The notes: generated by a model from the sequence alone, not told the origin. A stretch of 37,367 nucleotides of DNA from Oscillospiraceae bacterium (GCA_021629085.1 JAJXRJ010000021.1:1-37367), one strand, 5' to 3'; positions 9,251 through 16,927 are shown, numbered from the stretch's first letter. A program made the numbers and translations.

Positions 9251-9424
9251 TTACAGGGTTTGATAAATTTTATTGAAAATCTCGGTGTGCCTGGTTTCTA
9301 ACTGCTGCACAAACTGTTTGAGCTGCGGGTCAGACAGTTTGTTGGCAGTTTCACAGCATTTTTGCTTAAAAATCTTTTCATGTTCCAGCGCGTCCTGGAT
9401 ATAGAGCAGTTCTTTTGTAGTCAT
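9251..9424 (-). CDS. 57-residue partner of the coat protein (CotF/ferritin-like helix pair)
   Basis: This tiny protein is predicted to be two helices (LLYIQDALEHEKIFKQKC and QLKQFVQQLETRHTEIFNKI). The Glu-His pattern recalls the ferritin-like helices of CotF N-terminal segments. The ATG at 9424 follows GGGAGGT at 9 bases; a GTG four codons earlier overlaps that site and is unlikely. It is the first gene of a two-gene unit with the CotF-like protein. A specific role cannot be given; a coat or spore-surface component is the best inference from position. Confidence 0.6.
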   Translation of the reverse strand: MTTKELLYIQDALEHEKIFKQKCCETANKLSDPQLKQFVQQLETRHTEIFNKIYQTL

Positions 9425-9451
9425 CGCTTGTTTCACCTCCCAGATTTGTCT

Positions 9452-9459
9452 TTAGTATG
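9452..9459 (-). promoter_or_regulatory. Possible sporulation-sigma -10 element for the coat gene pair
   Basis: CATACTAA on the minus strand resembles sigma-E/sigma-K -10 sequences (CATAnnnTA) and lies about 30 bases upstream of the first coat gene. I could not find a convincing -35 at the right distance. The rest of the 9460-9575 gap is AT-rich with no other feature I recognise. Confidence 0.25.
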
Positions 9460-9575
9460 CGCTTTTATAAGGAAAGCTATGCAGTTAAAATCTGTTCTTT
9501 TGTGACATTTCAACTTAACCTGTGTCCTTTTTTCCTTCTTTTTTCGTGTATTTTTTGGGAATTTCAGCAAATGTA

Positions 9576-9604
9576 TTGAAAAAAAAAGACGGATTTGATA
9601 TAAT
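9576..9604 (+). promoter_or_regulatory. Strong sigma-A promoter of the rseC-NTPase-VOR-rsmA cluster
   Basis: TTGAAA at 9576-9581, a 17-base spacer, then TATAAT at 9599-9604, with a TG dinucleotide one base before the -10 (extended -10). It lies 31 bases before the GTG start of the first gene. Confidence 0.87.
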
Positions 9605-9634
9605 ATTTTGAATACCAGAAGTGGAGGGAGTGCC

Positions 9635-10033
9635 GTGACCAGGCAGGGCAAAGTGGTAAAAATCAAAGACGGCAAAACCTATGTTGCGGTGGACCGCGAG
9701 ACGGCCTGTTCCGGCAACTGTGCAAACTGCCTTGGCTGTCCGGACACCACGCGGGTGATTGAGGCCAAAAACCCAATCGGCGCCGGTGTCGGCGACGACG
9801 TGGTGATTGGCACCGACACCAGTGCAGTGCTCACCGCGGCGTTTTTTGTCTATCTATTGCCGCTGCTGCTTATCTTTGGCGTTTGCATTTTGGCGGACGC
9901 CTACCTAAAAAACGCGGCGCTGACAACCGTTCTGGTATTGCTGGCGGTTGTGGTGTGGATGGCTGTCATCCGGCTGCTCAACCGCAGGCAGTTTCAAAGC
10001 GTGATTTTGGAGGTGGCCAGGCTTGAGGATTAA
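9635..10033 (+). CDS. SoxR-reducing/RseC-MucC family membrane protein
   Basis: A 132-residue protein with a cytosolic N-terminal part bearing a four-cysteine motif CxxxCxxCxxCP (CSGNCANCLGCP, about residues 21-32). Two membrane helices follow at about 65-88 and 92-110. This is the RseC/MucC/RsxC-associated family (SoxR_reduc). In proteobacteria relatives modulate sigma-E or help keep SoxR reduced; in Clostridia they accompany ferredoxin-linked electron transfer genes. The GTG start at 9635 follows GGAGGG. Its stop overlaps the TTG start of the next gene, so the two are translationally coupled. A redox-sensing or cluster-binding role for the cysteines is inference. Confidence 0.78.
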   Translation: MTRQGKVVKIKDGKTYVAVDRETACSGNCANCLGCPDTTRVIEAKNPIGAGVGDDVVIGTDTSAVLTAAFFVYLLPLLLIFGVCILADAYLKNAALTTVLVLLAVVVWMAVIRLLNRRQFQSVILEVARLED

Positions 10034-10679
10034 CATTGTAACCGGGCATTTTGGAAGCGGAAAAACCGAATTCGCTTTAAACTACGCGCTCAAGCTAAGA
10101 CAAACCCATGACAACGTGGTCATTTGCGATATGGACATTGTCAATCCCTATTTCCGCACCAACGACGTGCGGGAATTTTTAAAAAAGCACGGCATCCGGG
10201 TGATTTCATCCGAGTACGCCAGCACCAATATTGACATGCCGACGCTGCCGGGCGATATTTTATCGGTGTTTGCCGATAAAGACTGCCAAGCGGTGTTAGA
10301 CGTGGGCGGCGACGAGGACGGCGCGGTGGCGCTGGGGCGGTTCCAAAGCCTCATCCGGCAGGAGCCGTACAACCTGTTTTTGGTGGTCAATGCGCTTCGC
10401 CCGCTGACGCAGACGCCGGAGGAAGTGGTGCAGATGGCGCGCGAAATCGAGGCGGCGTCCCGCCTTTGTGTGACGGCGCTTGTAAACAACACCAACCTTT
10501 CGGTGCAAACCGAGCCCAAACACTTGCTGGACGGCATGCCGGTGGTAAATGCCGCGGCAAATATGCTTGGCAAAGAGGTGGCCTATCTATCGGGCAGGCC
10601 CGATATTTTAGACGCGCTGCCGCCGGGGCTTTTGGCAAAGCGGTTTGATTTAAATTTATATATGCAGCTCCCGTTTTGA
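10023..10679 (+). CDS. P-loop NTPase (MinD/CobQ-like) of VOR gene cluster
   Basis: A 218-residue nucleotide-binding protein with Walker A GHFGSGKTEFA (about residues 8-18), VVICDMDIVNPYFRT as the switch-I-like block, and AVLDVGGDEDGAVALG as the Walker B region. These are features of SIMIBI-class ATPases (MinD/ParA/CooC relatives). No cysteine metal-site motif of the NBP35 type is seen. It starts with TTG at 10023, eight bases after GGAGGT, overlapping the preceding gene by 11 bases. Its place before a ferredoxin and an Fe-S oxidoreductase suggests a maturation or regulatory role for the complex, which is inference. No established function is known to me. Confidence 0.75.
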   Translation: MRINIVTGHFGSGKTEFALNYALKLRQTHDNVVICDMDIVNPYFRTNDVREFLKKHGIRVISSEYASTNIDMPTLPGDILSVFADKDCQAVLDVGGDEDGAVALGRFQSLIRQEPYNLFLVVNALRPLTQTPEEVVQMAREIEAASRLCVTALVNNTNLSVQTEPKHLLDGMPVVNAAANMLGKEVAYLSGRPDILDALPPGLLAKRFDLNLYMQLPF

Positions 10680-10700
10680 GCTGTGCGACCATGCAGTTTG

Positions 10701-10719
10701 CGGGGCGGCAAACGCCCCG
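10701..10719 (+). other. Intercistronic hairpin before the ferredoxin gene
   Basis: CGGGGCG (10701-10707) pairs perfectly with CGCCCCG (10713-10719) around a GCAAA loop. There is no T-run. It may stabilise or process the mRNA between the NTPase and VOR genes, or attenuate transcription weakly. Confidence 0.5.
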
Positions 10720-10748
10720 TGGCCAACGATTTAGAAGGAGGTGCCATT

Positions 10749-10955
10749 ATGGCAAGGGTAATTTTTAACGAGGACAGGTGCAAAGGCTGTATGCTGTGCG
10801 TGAGCGCGTGTCCCAAAAAGATTGTTGTCATTGCAAAAGACAGGCTCAACAAAAAAGGGTTTAACCCCGCCACCGTCGTTGAAATGGACAAATGCATCGG
10901 CTGTGCATTTTGCGCCACCATTTGCCCCGACGTTGTCATTGAGGTTGAAAAATAA
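10749..10955 (+). CDS. 2-oxoacid:ferredoxin oxidoreductase delta (ferredoxin) subunit
   Basis: A 68-residue protein with two 4Fe-4S motifs, CKGCMLCVSACPK (about residues 11-23) and CIGCAFCATICPD (about 49-61). It carries electrons from the thiamine-diphosphate site of the oxidoreductase to external ferredoxin. ATG 10749 follows AGAAGGAGG; in-frame codons run upstream to 10683 but have no ribosome site. It is the first of four subunits in the order delta-alpha-beta-gamma, the arrangement of KorDABC/VorCBAD-type enzymes, with 48 bases to the alpha gene. The specific substrate (branched-chain oxoacid or 2-oxoglutarate) is not fixed by this subunit. Confidence 0.92.
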   Translation: MARVIFNEDRCKGCMLCVSACPKKIVVIAKDRLNKKGFNPATVVEMDKCIGCAFCATICPDVVIEVEK

Positions 10956-11003
10956 GATTGTCGTTTCACAGGTGCTGTGATGGAAAAGAAAGGAAGGATT
11001 TAC

Positions 11004-12068
11004 ATGGCCAAGGTTTTGGTAAAAGGCAATGAGGCGTTAGCCGAGGCGGCAATCCGTGCGGGCTGCCGGCTGTTTTTCGGCTATCCCATTACGCCGCAAA
11101 CAGAGGTTTCGGCATACATGGCAAAGAGGATGCCCAAGGTGGGCGGCCTGTTTTTGCAGGCGGAGAGCGAGGTTGCGGCCATTAACATGGTGTACGGCGC
11201 AGGCGGTGCAGGCGCGCGCGTGATGACCAGCTCGTCCAGCCCCGGCATCAGCTTAAAATCAGAGGGGATTTCCTATATCGCGGGCGCGGACGTCCCCTGC
11301 GTTATTTGTAACATTGTGCGCGGCGGCCCGGGCCTGGGCGGCATCCAGCCGGCGCAGTCCGACTATTTCCAGGCGGTCAAGGGCGGCGGCCACGGCGACT
11401 ATCACATGATTGTGCTGGCCCCCTCTTCCATCCAGGAGATGGTGGATTTGACGTCCGACGCGTTTAATTTGGCGGACGAATACCGCATGCCCGTCATGAT
11501 TATGGGCGACGGCATGCTGGGGCAGATGATGGAGCCGGTGGAATTCCCCGAAGAGGGGGAAAACGCGGTGGTTGCGGAAAAAGGCTGGGCCACCACCGGC
11601 ACCCGGATGAAGCGCAAGCACAACGTGATTAACTCGCTTTACATCAATGCCAAAGAATTGGAAGACACCGTTTTGGCGCGGCAGAAAAAGTATGACGCGA
11701 TTGTGGAAAATGAGACGCGGTGCGAGGTGGTGGACGCAGACGATGCGGACATCATTTTAGTGGCGTACGGCACCACGGCGCGGATTGCCAAAACCGCCAT
11801 GGCAAAGGCGCGGGAAATGGGCTATAAGGTGGGGCTGATCCGTCCCATCACACTGTGGCCGTTCCCGGCAGAGGCATTCCAAAAGGTTGCAGACGGCAAA
11901 AAGAAATTTTTGGCAGTGGAAATGAGCATGGGCCAGATGGTGGAAGACGTCCGGCTTTCGGTAAACGGCCGCGGCGAAGTGGACTTCTTTGGCAGGACCG
12001 GCGGCATTATCCCTACGCCGAATGAAATTGTGGAGAAAATTGTGGAACTTGCGGGAGGTGCGAAATAA
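11004..12068 (+). CDS. vorB: 2-oxoacid:ferredoxin oxidoreductase alpha subunit (VorB type)
   Basis: This 354-residue subunit provides the pyrimidine-binding half of the thiamine-diphosphate enzyme that oxidatively decarboxylates 2-oxoacids to acyl-CoA with ferredoxin as acceptor. The N-terminal block has GNEALAEAAIRAGCRLFFGY with PITPQTE, followed by LQAESEVAAINMVYGA (catalytic-Glu region), TSSSSPGISLKSEGISY and RGGPGLGGIQPAQSDYFQ. The C-terminal transketolase-C-like domain has LVAYGTTARIAK. These blocks closely match proteins called VorB (3-methyl-2-oxobutanoate), though KorA is similar. ATG 11004 follows AAGGAAGGA. Its stop overlaps the next start by one base (TAATG). Confidence 0.9.
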   Translation: MAKVLVKGNEALAEAAIRAGCRLFFGYPITPQTEVSAYMAKRMPKVGGLFLQAESEVAAINMVYGAGGAGARVMTSSSSPGISLKSEGISYIAGADVPCVICNIVRGGPGLGGIQPAQSDYFQAVKGGGHGDYHMIVLAPSSIQEMVDLTSDAFNLADEYRMPVMIMGDGMLGQMMEPVEFPEEGENAVVAEKGWATTGTRMKRKHNVINSLYINAKELEDTVLARQKKYDAIVENETRCEVVDADDADIILVAYGTTARIAKTAMAKAREMGYKVGLIRPITLWPFPAEAFQKVADGKKKFLAVEMSMGQMVEDVRLSVNGRGEVDFFGRTGGIIPTPNEIVEKIVELAGGAK

Positions 12069-12820
12069 TGGAGAAGGTGTTTCAAAGACCCCACGCGCTT
12101 TGCGACGTGGAGCTGCACTACTGCCCCGGCTGCCCGCACGGCATTGTGCACCGGCTGATTGCGGAAGTGATTGACGAGCTGGGCATTGAGGGCAAGACCA
12201 TCGGCGTTGCGCCGGTTGGATGCAGCGTGTTTGCATACAATTATTTTGAATGCGATATGCAGGAGGCCGCCCATGGGCGCGCGCCGGCTGTTGCAACAGG
12301 CATCAAACGGGCCAATCCCGACAACTTTGTGTTCACCTATCAGGGCGACGGCGACCTTGCGGCCATCGGCACCGCGGAAACGGTGCATGCGGCGGCAAGG
12401 GGCGAAAACATCTCGGTGGTGTTTATCAACAACGCAATTTACGGCATGACCGGCGGGCAGATGGCCCCCACCACGCTGGTGGGCCAGGTGACCCAAACCA
12501 CGCCGTATGGGCGCGACCCCAAGCTGCAGGGCTATCCGGTAAAAGTGTGCGAAATGCTCTCCACGCTAGAAGGCCCGTCTTATATTGAGCGGGTTTCGGT
12601 GGACTGTGTGCCCAATATCAGAAAGGCAAAAGCGGCCATTAAAAAATCGTTCCAGGCACAGCTTGCAGGCGAGGGCTTTTCACTGGTGGAAGTGGTTTCG
12701 TCCTGCCCTACAAACTGGGGGATGACGCCGCTTGAGGCCATGGACTGGCTGCGTGAAAACATGCTTAAGGAATATCCTTTGGGCGTATATAAAGACAGAC
12801 TGGCGAAGGGGGACAAATAA
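12068..12820 (+). CDS. 2-oxoacid:ferredoxin oxidoreductase beta subunit (thiamine-diphosphate binding)
   Basis: The 250 residues form the diphosphate-binding half of the enzyme. They begin with HYCPGCPHG (typical of beta subunits of this class). FTYQGDGDLAAIGTAETVHAA is the GDG...N-type thiamine-diphosphate/Mg motif, and INNAIYGMTGGQMAPTT is the second conserved block. It starts at the overlapped ATG immediately after the alpha subunit stop and is followed by the gamma gene after 2 bases, indicating stoichiometric translation. Paired with the alpha subunit it is most like VorA. The precise acid oxidised is uncertain. Confidence 0.9.
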   Translation: MEKVFQRPHALCDVELHYCPGCPHGIVHRLIAEVIDELGIEGKTIGVAPVGCSVFAYNYFECDMQEAAHGRAPAVATGIKRANPDNFVFTYQGDGDLAAIGTAETVHAAARGENISVVFINNAIYGMTGGQMAPTTLVGQVTQTTPYGRDPKLQGYPVKVCEMLSTLEGPSYIERVSVDCVPNIRKAKAAIKKSFQAQLAGEGFSLVEVVSSCPTNWGMTPLEAMDWLRENMLKEYPLGVYKDRLAKGDK

Positions 12821-12822
12821 TC

Positions 12823-13353
12823 ATGACGCATGAACTGGTATTTGCAGGCTTTGGCGGGCAGGGCATCCTGTTTGCCGGCAAGGTCATCGCCTATGCGGGG
12901 ATGATAGAAAACAAAAACGTGTCCCACCTCCCCTCTTACGGCCCTGAAATGCGCGGCGGCACGGCAAACTGCCACGTCATTGTGTCGGATGCACCGGTTG
13001 CATCCCCGGTAATCATCAACCCGTCTGCCATTGTGGTGATGAACGGCCCGTCGCTGGACAAATTTGAAAGCAGCGTTTTGCCGGGCGGCAAAATATTTAT
13101 CGACAGCACGCTTATTTCAAAAGAGGTTGCGCGCACCGATGTGGACGTGTACCGCATTCCCGCCACCTCTTTGGCGCACGAATTGGGCATCCCTAAGCTT
13201 GCCAACATCATCATGGTGGGAAAACTGGTGAAGGAAACGGGTATTTTCACCTATGACGAAATTAAAAGTGCCATCACCAAAATGGTGCCGGCGTCAAAAC
13301 CCGAACTGTTAGAGAATAATATGAAGGCATTTGACACAGGATATCATTTATGA
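12823..13353 (+). CDS. 2-oxoacid:ferredoxin oxidoreductase gamma subunit
   Basis: The 176-residue gamma subunit completes the four-gene set. It shows FAGFGGQGILFAGKVIAYAG (about 7-26) at the N terminus and SYGPEMRGGTANCHV further on, both hallmarks of the POR/KOR gamma domain that helps bind coenzyme A. The start is 2 bases after the beta stop. Its last codons overlap the rsmA start (ATGA), so an rRNA-modifying enzyme is translationally coupled to an energy-metabolism complex. Confidence 0.92.
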   Translation: MTHELVFAGFGGQGILFAGKVIAYAGMIENKNVSHLPSYGPEMRGGTANCHVIVSDAPVASPVIINPSAIVVMNGPSLDKFESSVLPGGKIFIDSTLISKEVARTDVDVYRIPATSLAHELGIPKLANIIMVGKLVKETGIFTYDEIKSAITKMVPASKPELLENNMKAFDTGYHL

Positions 13354-14213
13354 AACAATTAACTTCCCCAAATGTGATCAAAGATTTGTTAAACCAGTAT
13401 GGGTTCCGGTTTTCCAAGTCGCTGGGGCAGAATTTCCTGATTGACGAGGCCGCGCTGGAAACCATCACCGGCGCGGCTTTTTTAAACGGGGACGACCTGG
13501 TGCTGGAAATCGGCCCGGGCTTTGGCACGCTCACCCAGAGGCTTTGCCAGACTGCCAAAAAAGTGGTGGCGGTGGAAATTGACCGCGCGGTCATCCCGGT
13601 GCTTGCGGACACCCTGTGCGGATTTGACAATCTCACGGTGTTAAACGAGGATATTTTAAAAGTCGATTTGCCTTCGCTTATAAACGAGCAGTTTTTGGGA
13701 AACCCTTTTAAAGTGGCGGCCAATCTGCCCTATTACATCACCACGCCCATCATTATGGCGGTTTTGCGCAGCGGCGTGCCGTTTACGCACATGGTTGCCA
13801 TGGTGCAAAAAGAGGTGGCACAGCGGTTTTGCGCGCCGCCCGGCGGCAAGGATTACGGCGCGGTGACGGTGGCGGTGGACTACTACTGTGAGGCTGAGCG
13901 CATTTTAGACGTGCCCCCGTCCTCCTTTCTGCCCCCGCCCAAGGTGACGTCGTCCGTCATCCGGCTCACCCGGCGCAAAGCGCCCAAGGTGCAGGTAAAG
14001 GATGAGGCCGTGTTTTTTAAGACGGTGAAGGCGGCCTTTGCCCAGCGGCGGAAAACCCTTTTAAACACGCTTGCAAACGCGGGCGGGTTTGGGCATCCAA
14101 AAGCGCGGCTGTCAGAAATCCTCACCGCCTGCGGCATTGACCCTGCGCGCCGCGGCGAAACGCTCTCCATAGAGGAGTTTGCCGCACTTTCCGACGCATT
14201 GATAGAAAATTGA
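13350..14213 (+). CDS. rsmA: 16S rRNA (adenine(1518)-N6/adenine(1519)-N6)-dimethyltransferase RsmA (KsgA)
   Basis: It dimethylates two adjacent adenosines in helix 45 of 16S rRNA late in 30S assembly; loss in other bacteria gives kasugamycin resistance. The 287 residues include the SAM-binding block GQNFLIDE...VLEIGPGFGTLTQ, acidic EIDRAV, and the catalytic NLPYYITTPI (NxPY motif). The C-terminal domain has AFAQRRKTLLNTL, typical of KsgA. The start ATG overlaps the upstream stop by four bases (ATGA). In many Clostridia rsmA follows rnmV (a ribonuclease gene); here it follows an oxidoreductase. Confidence 0.96.
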   Translation: MKQLTSPNVIKDLLNQYGFRFSKSLGQNFLIDEAALETITGAAFLNGDDLVLEIGPGFGTLTQRLCQTAKKVVAVEIDRAVIPVLADTLCGFDNLTVLNEDILKVDLPSLINEQFLGNPFKVAANLPYYITTPIIMAVLRSGVPFTHMVAMVQKEVAQRFCAPPGGKDYGAVTVAVDYYCEAERILDVPPSSFLPPPKVTSSVIRLTRRKAPKVQVKDEAVFFKTVKAAFAQRRKTLLNTLANAGGFGHPKARLSEILTACGIDPARRGETLSIEEFAALSDALIEN

Positions 14214-14256
14214 CAAATTTTATATTTGCTGGAAGGAGTTTGCAGGAGTTTATAGA

Positions 14257-14316
14257 ATGAATAATAATAGGGCGGCAATTAGGGATTGCAGGAACGCCGC
14301 AAATGACACAGCATAA
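14257..14316 (+). CDS. Possible 19-residue leader peptide upstream of pckG
   Basis: ATG at 14257, preceded by AGGAG at 8 bases (and a second GGAAGGAG further up), opens a frame of 19 sense codons ending TAA at 14316, 39 bases before pckG. The predicted peptide is MNNNRAAIRDCRNAANDTA. The coding bases contain a hairpin (GGCG+GCAAT at 14271-14279 pairing with ATTGC at 14285-14289 and CGCC at 14295-14298, with a 5-base bulge). No database resemblance is claimed. It could equally be chance; conservation would decide. Confidence 0.35.
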   Translation: MNNNRAAIRDCRNAANDTA

Positions 14317-14355
14317 TGGTTCACGATTTATAAACGCATGAAAGGAGCAAAAACC

Positions 14356-16107
14356 ATGACAAACAACAAAAAAGTCCTCGCCTGGCTGGACGAAATGGTC
14401 AAGCTGACAAAACCCGATGAAGTCATCTGGATTGATGGCAGCGAAGCGCAGAAAAAAGCGCTGGAACAAGAGGCTGTTGCAAGCGGAGAGCTCACCGAGT
14501 TAAACCAGGAAAAGCTTCCCGGCTGTTTCTTGCACAGAACGGCGGTAAATGACGTTGCACGCGTGGAAAACAAAACCTTTATCTGCACCCGCAAAAAAGA
14601 GGATGCAGGCGCAACCAACAACTGGATGGATCCCAAAGAGGCCTATGAAAAACTGGGCAAGCTCTATGATGGTTCCATGAAAGGCCGCAAAATGTATGTG
14701 GTGCCCTTTATTATGGGCCCGGCCAAATCCCCCTTCTCCAAGGTGGGCATTGAGCTGACCGACAGCATTTATGTGGTGCTCAATATGCTCATTATGACCC
14801 GCGCGGGCAATATTGCGCTGGAGGAAATCGGCGAGAACGGCGATTTTACCAAATGCCTGCACGCTAGAAAAGATATTGACGACGACAACAAATACATTGT
14901 GCACTTCCCTGAGGACAACACCATCTGGTCGGTCAACTCCGGCTACGGCGGGAACGTCCTGCTGGGCAAAAAGTGCCTTGCGCTGCGCATTGCCAGCTAT
15001 TTAGGCAAGCAGGAGGGCTGGATGGCAGAGCACATGCTCATTTTGGGGCTGGAAAACCCCCAGGGCGAAGTGAAATACATCTCTGCCGCATTCCCCAGCG
15101 CCTGCGGCAAAACCAACCTGGCCATGCTCATCCCGCCCAAGGAATATAAGGGCTATAAGGTTTGGACGGTGGGCGACGACATCGCCTGGCTGCGCATTGG
15201 CAAAGACGGCAGGCTTTGGGCGGTCAACCCGGAAGCGGGCTTCTTCGGCGTTGCGCCGGGAACCAGCGAGAAGACCAACCCCAATGCGCTGCACACCACC
15301 ATGCGCAACACCATCTTTACTAACGTTGCCTTAAAAGACGACGGCACCGTTTGGTGGGAAGGCCTGGATAAAAACGTGCCGGAGCACGCCATTGACTGGA
15401 AGGGCAACGATTGGACCCCGGCTACGGGCGAAAAGGCTGCGCATCCCAACTCCCGGTTTACTGCGCCGGCCAAGCAGTGCCCCTGTATTTCTCCCGAGTG
15501 GGAAAACCCCGAGGGCGTGCCCATTACCGCAATGGTATTTGGCGGGCGCCGTGCAAAAACCGCCCCGCTGGTATACCAGGCATTTGACTGGAACCACGGC
15601 GTATTTGTGGGCGCCACCATGGCGTCGGAGACCACGGCTGCAGCAGCTGGCGCGGTCGGCGTTGTGCGCCGCGACCCCATGGCAATGCGTCCGTTTATCG
15701 GATACAATGTCAACGACTACTTCAAGCATTGGCTGGAAATGGGCAAAAAGATCCCGAACCCGCCCAAAATTTTCCACGTCAACTGGTTCCGTCTCGACGA
15801 CGAGGGCAACTTCATGTGGCCCGGCTTTGGCGACAACCTGCGCGTGCTGGAGTGGATTATCAAACGCTGCGAGGGCAAAGTGGATGCGCGTGAAACGGCC
15901 ATTGGCTATCTGCCCGAAGTGGACGATATCAACATTGACGGCTTAGATACCACCAAAGACACCCTAAATGAGCTGCTCACGGTGGATACCGGCATCTGGA
16001 AAGAAGAAGCCAAAGGCATTCAGGAATTCTTTGATTCGCTGGGCGAAGGCTTCCCCGAAGAGCTCAGAACACAGCTTGCAAACCTGGAGAGCCGCTTAAA
16101 CAAATAA
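14356..16107 (+). CDS. pckG: Phosphoenolpyruvate carboxykinase (GTP-type)
   Basis: It interconverts oxaloacetate plus GTP and phosphoenolpyruvate, CO2 and GDP, the gluconeogenic or anaplerotic step. The 583 residues match the GTP-dependent family rather than the approximately 530-residue ATP family. AFPSACGKTNLAML (the kinase-1a P-loop, about residues 243-256) follows the substrate-binding SGYGGNVLLGKK, then WTVGDDIAWLRI, and later VFGGRRAKTAPLVYQAFDW. ATG 14356 follows AAAGGAG; an upstream in-frame ATG at 14338 lacks a ribosome site. It has its own leader of about 140 bases after rsmA and a long terminator downstream. I found no convincing promoter in that leader, so it may be read from the cluster upstream. 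Confidence 0.96.
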   Translation: MTNNKKVLAWLDEMVKLTKPDEVIWIDGSEAQKKALEQEAVASGELTELNQEKLPGCFLHRTAVNDVARVENKTFICTRKKEDAGATNNWMDPKEAYEKLGKLYDGSMKGRKMYVVPFIMGPAKSPFSKVGIELTDSIYVVLNMLIMTRAGNIALEEIGENGDFTKCLHARKDIDDDNKYIVHFPEDNTIWSVNSGYGGNVLLGKKCLALRIASYLGKQEGWMAEHMLILGLENPQGEVKYISAAFPSACGKTNLAMLIPPKEYKGYKVWTVGDDIAWLRIGKDGRLWAVNPEAGFFGVAPGTSEKTNPNALHTTMRNTIFTNVALKDDGTVWWEGLDKNVPEHAIDWKGNDWTPATGEKAAHPNSRFTAPAKQCPCISPEWENPEGVPITAMVFGGRRAKTAPLVYQAFDWNHGVFVGATMASETTAAAAGAVGVVRRDPMAMRPFIGYNVNDYFKHWLEMGKKIPNPPKIFHVNWFRLDDEGNFMWPGFGDNLRVLEWIIKRCEGKVDARETAIGYLPEVDDINIDGLDTTKDTLNELLTVDTGIWKEEAKGIQEFFDSLGEGFPEELRTQLANLESRLNK

Positions 16108-16118
16108 ACGGCTGGCAA

Positions 16119-16163
16119 AAATGCACCCCAAACGTGATTCACGTTTGGGGTGCATTTCGTTTT
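16119..16163 (+). terminator. Long-stem hairpin terminator after pckG
   Basis: A perfect inverted repeat of about 19 bp (16119-16137 with 16139-16157, a very tight loop) is followed by CGTTTT. It shares the 12-base run TTTGGGGTGCAT with the terminator hairpin at the start of the window. The T-run is broken, so efficiency is uncertain. Confidence 0.6.
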
Positions 16164-16181
16164 AAAGGAAAAATCTGCATG

Positions 16182-16226
16182 CGGCGCCATCCTGAACACA
16201 GCAAGTGGGATGCTGCGCCGTTTTTT
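16182..16226 (+). terminator. Second, tandem terminator after pckG
   Basis: CGGCGC+CATCC (16182-16192) pairs with GGATG (16208-16212) and GCGCCG (16215-16220) with a 2-base bulge, followed directly by TTTTTT (16221-16226). It backs up the first hairpin in the gap between convergent pckG and the SGNH gene. Confidence 0.6.
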
Positions 16227-16282
16227 ATGTTCGTAAAATTGTGGATGAAAAGCAAAACAACAAAGAATTTGTATAAAAATTT

Positions 16283-16927
16283 TTAAATTTCGCACGAACC
16301 CCCGCACACTGCCCGCAGCCAGGCCCGGGCAATCAGCCCATGCCCCGCCTGGGTGGGATGCACGCCGTCCGCCGACCAATAGTAGTCGGGCGTATGCATG
16401 CAGGCGGATGCAAACAGGCCGTCCAGCGGCACATAAATGGCGCCGTGCCGCTTTGCCACCCGCCGCGCGGCCATAATTTTGGGGTCCAGATCTTCCCGCC
16501 AACCCTGCTTATCCGCCGGGTAGGGCATCAAAAACGGCTCCATCACCACAATTTTTAAGGAGACGTATTGGTCGCGCGCCTGGGTCAAAATCGCGTCCAG
16601 CCCGCGTTCATATTCCTCGGCGCTGGTCGGGCTGTTCTGGTCATACCGCCGCCAGGTGTCGTTGATGCCAATGAGCACCGAGAGCAGCGTAGGGGTTAAG
16701 TCGAGACAGTCGGCCTGCCAGCGCATGGCCAGATCGCGCACCCGGCTGCCCGAAATGCCAAGGTTTAACAGCTTGAGGTTGAAGTCGGGAAACTCCGATT
16801 TTAAATACATGTCCAGCATGCGCGGATAGCCGTTGCCCATGTTTTCCAAATTTGAACGGTCGCGCCCGCAGTCGGTGATGCTGTCGCCCTGGAACAAAAT
16901 TATGTCGTTTTTTTGAATGAGCTGCAT
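16283..16927 (-). CDS. SGNH/GDSL-family hydrolase (esterase/lipase-like)
   Basis: A 214-residue cytosolic esterase of the SGNH fold, probably removing acyl or acetyl groups from a carbohydrate or lipid. All blocks are present: block I FQGDSITD (nucleophile Ser, about residue 14), block II GISGSRVRDL (oxyanion Gly), block III IGINDTW (Asn), and block V DGVHPTQAGH (Asp/His pair). There is no signal peptide. ATG 16927 is 11 bases after AAAGGAG; an in-frame extension upstream runs through a terminator and is not used. The terminator of the dap operon lies immediately upstream, leaving no room for a separate promoter, so expression would depend on read-through or a promoter inside the ACT gene. 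Substrate unknown. Confidence 0.82.
   Translation of the reverse strand: MQLIQKNDIILFQGDSITDCGRDRSNLENMGNGYPRMLDMYLKSEFPDFNLKLLNLGISGSRVRDLAMRWQADCLDLTPTLLSVLIGINDTWRRYDQNSPTSAEEYERGLDAILTQARDQYVSLKIVVMEPFLMPYPADKQGWREDLDPKIMAARRVAKRHGAIYVPLDGLFASACMHTPDYYWSADGVHPTQAGHGLIARAWLRAVCGGSCEI

Noticed and set aside
11757..12496. Minus-strand frames of 179 and 224 codons across the VOR alpha/beta junction
   Set aside because: They run antisense to two clear conserved subunits and have no family-like motifs or start signals.
14210..14235. TTGACA at 14210 as a pckG promoter
   Set aside because: No -10 at 16-18 bases; the position 17 bases on is GGAAGGAG. TATATT is only 5 bases away.
16179..16286. 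35-codon plus-strand frame with an AAAGGA site after pckG
   Set aside because: It overlaps the tandem terminator hairpin and its T-run, and the translation is Lys/Phe-rich without conserved look; likely chance.
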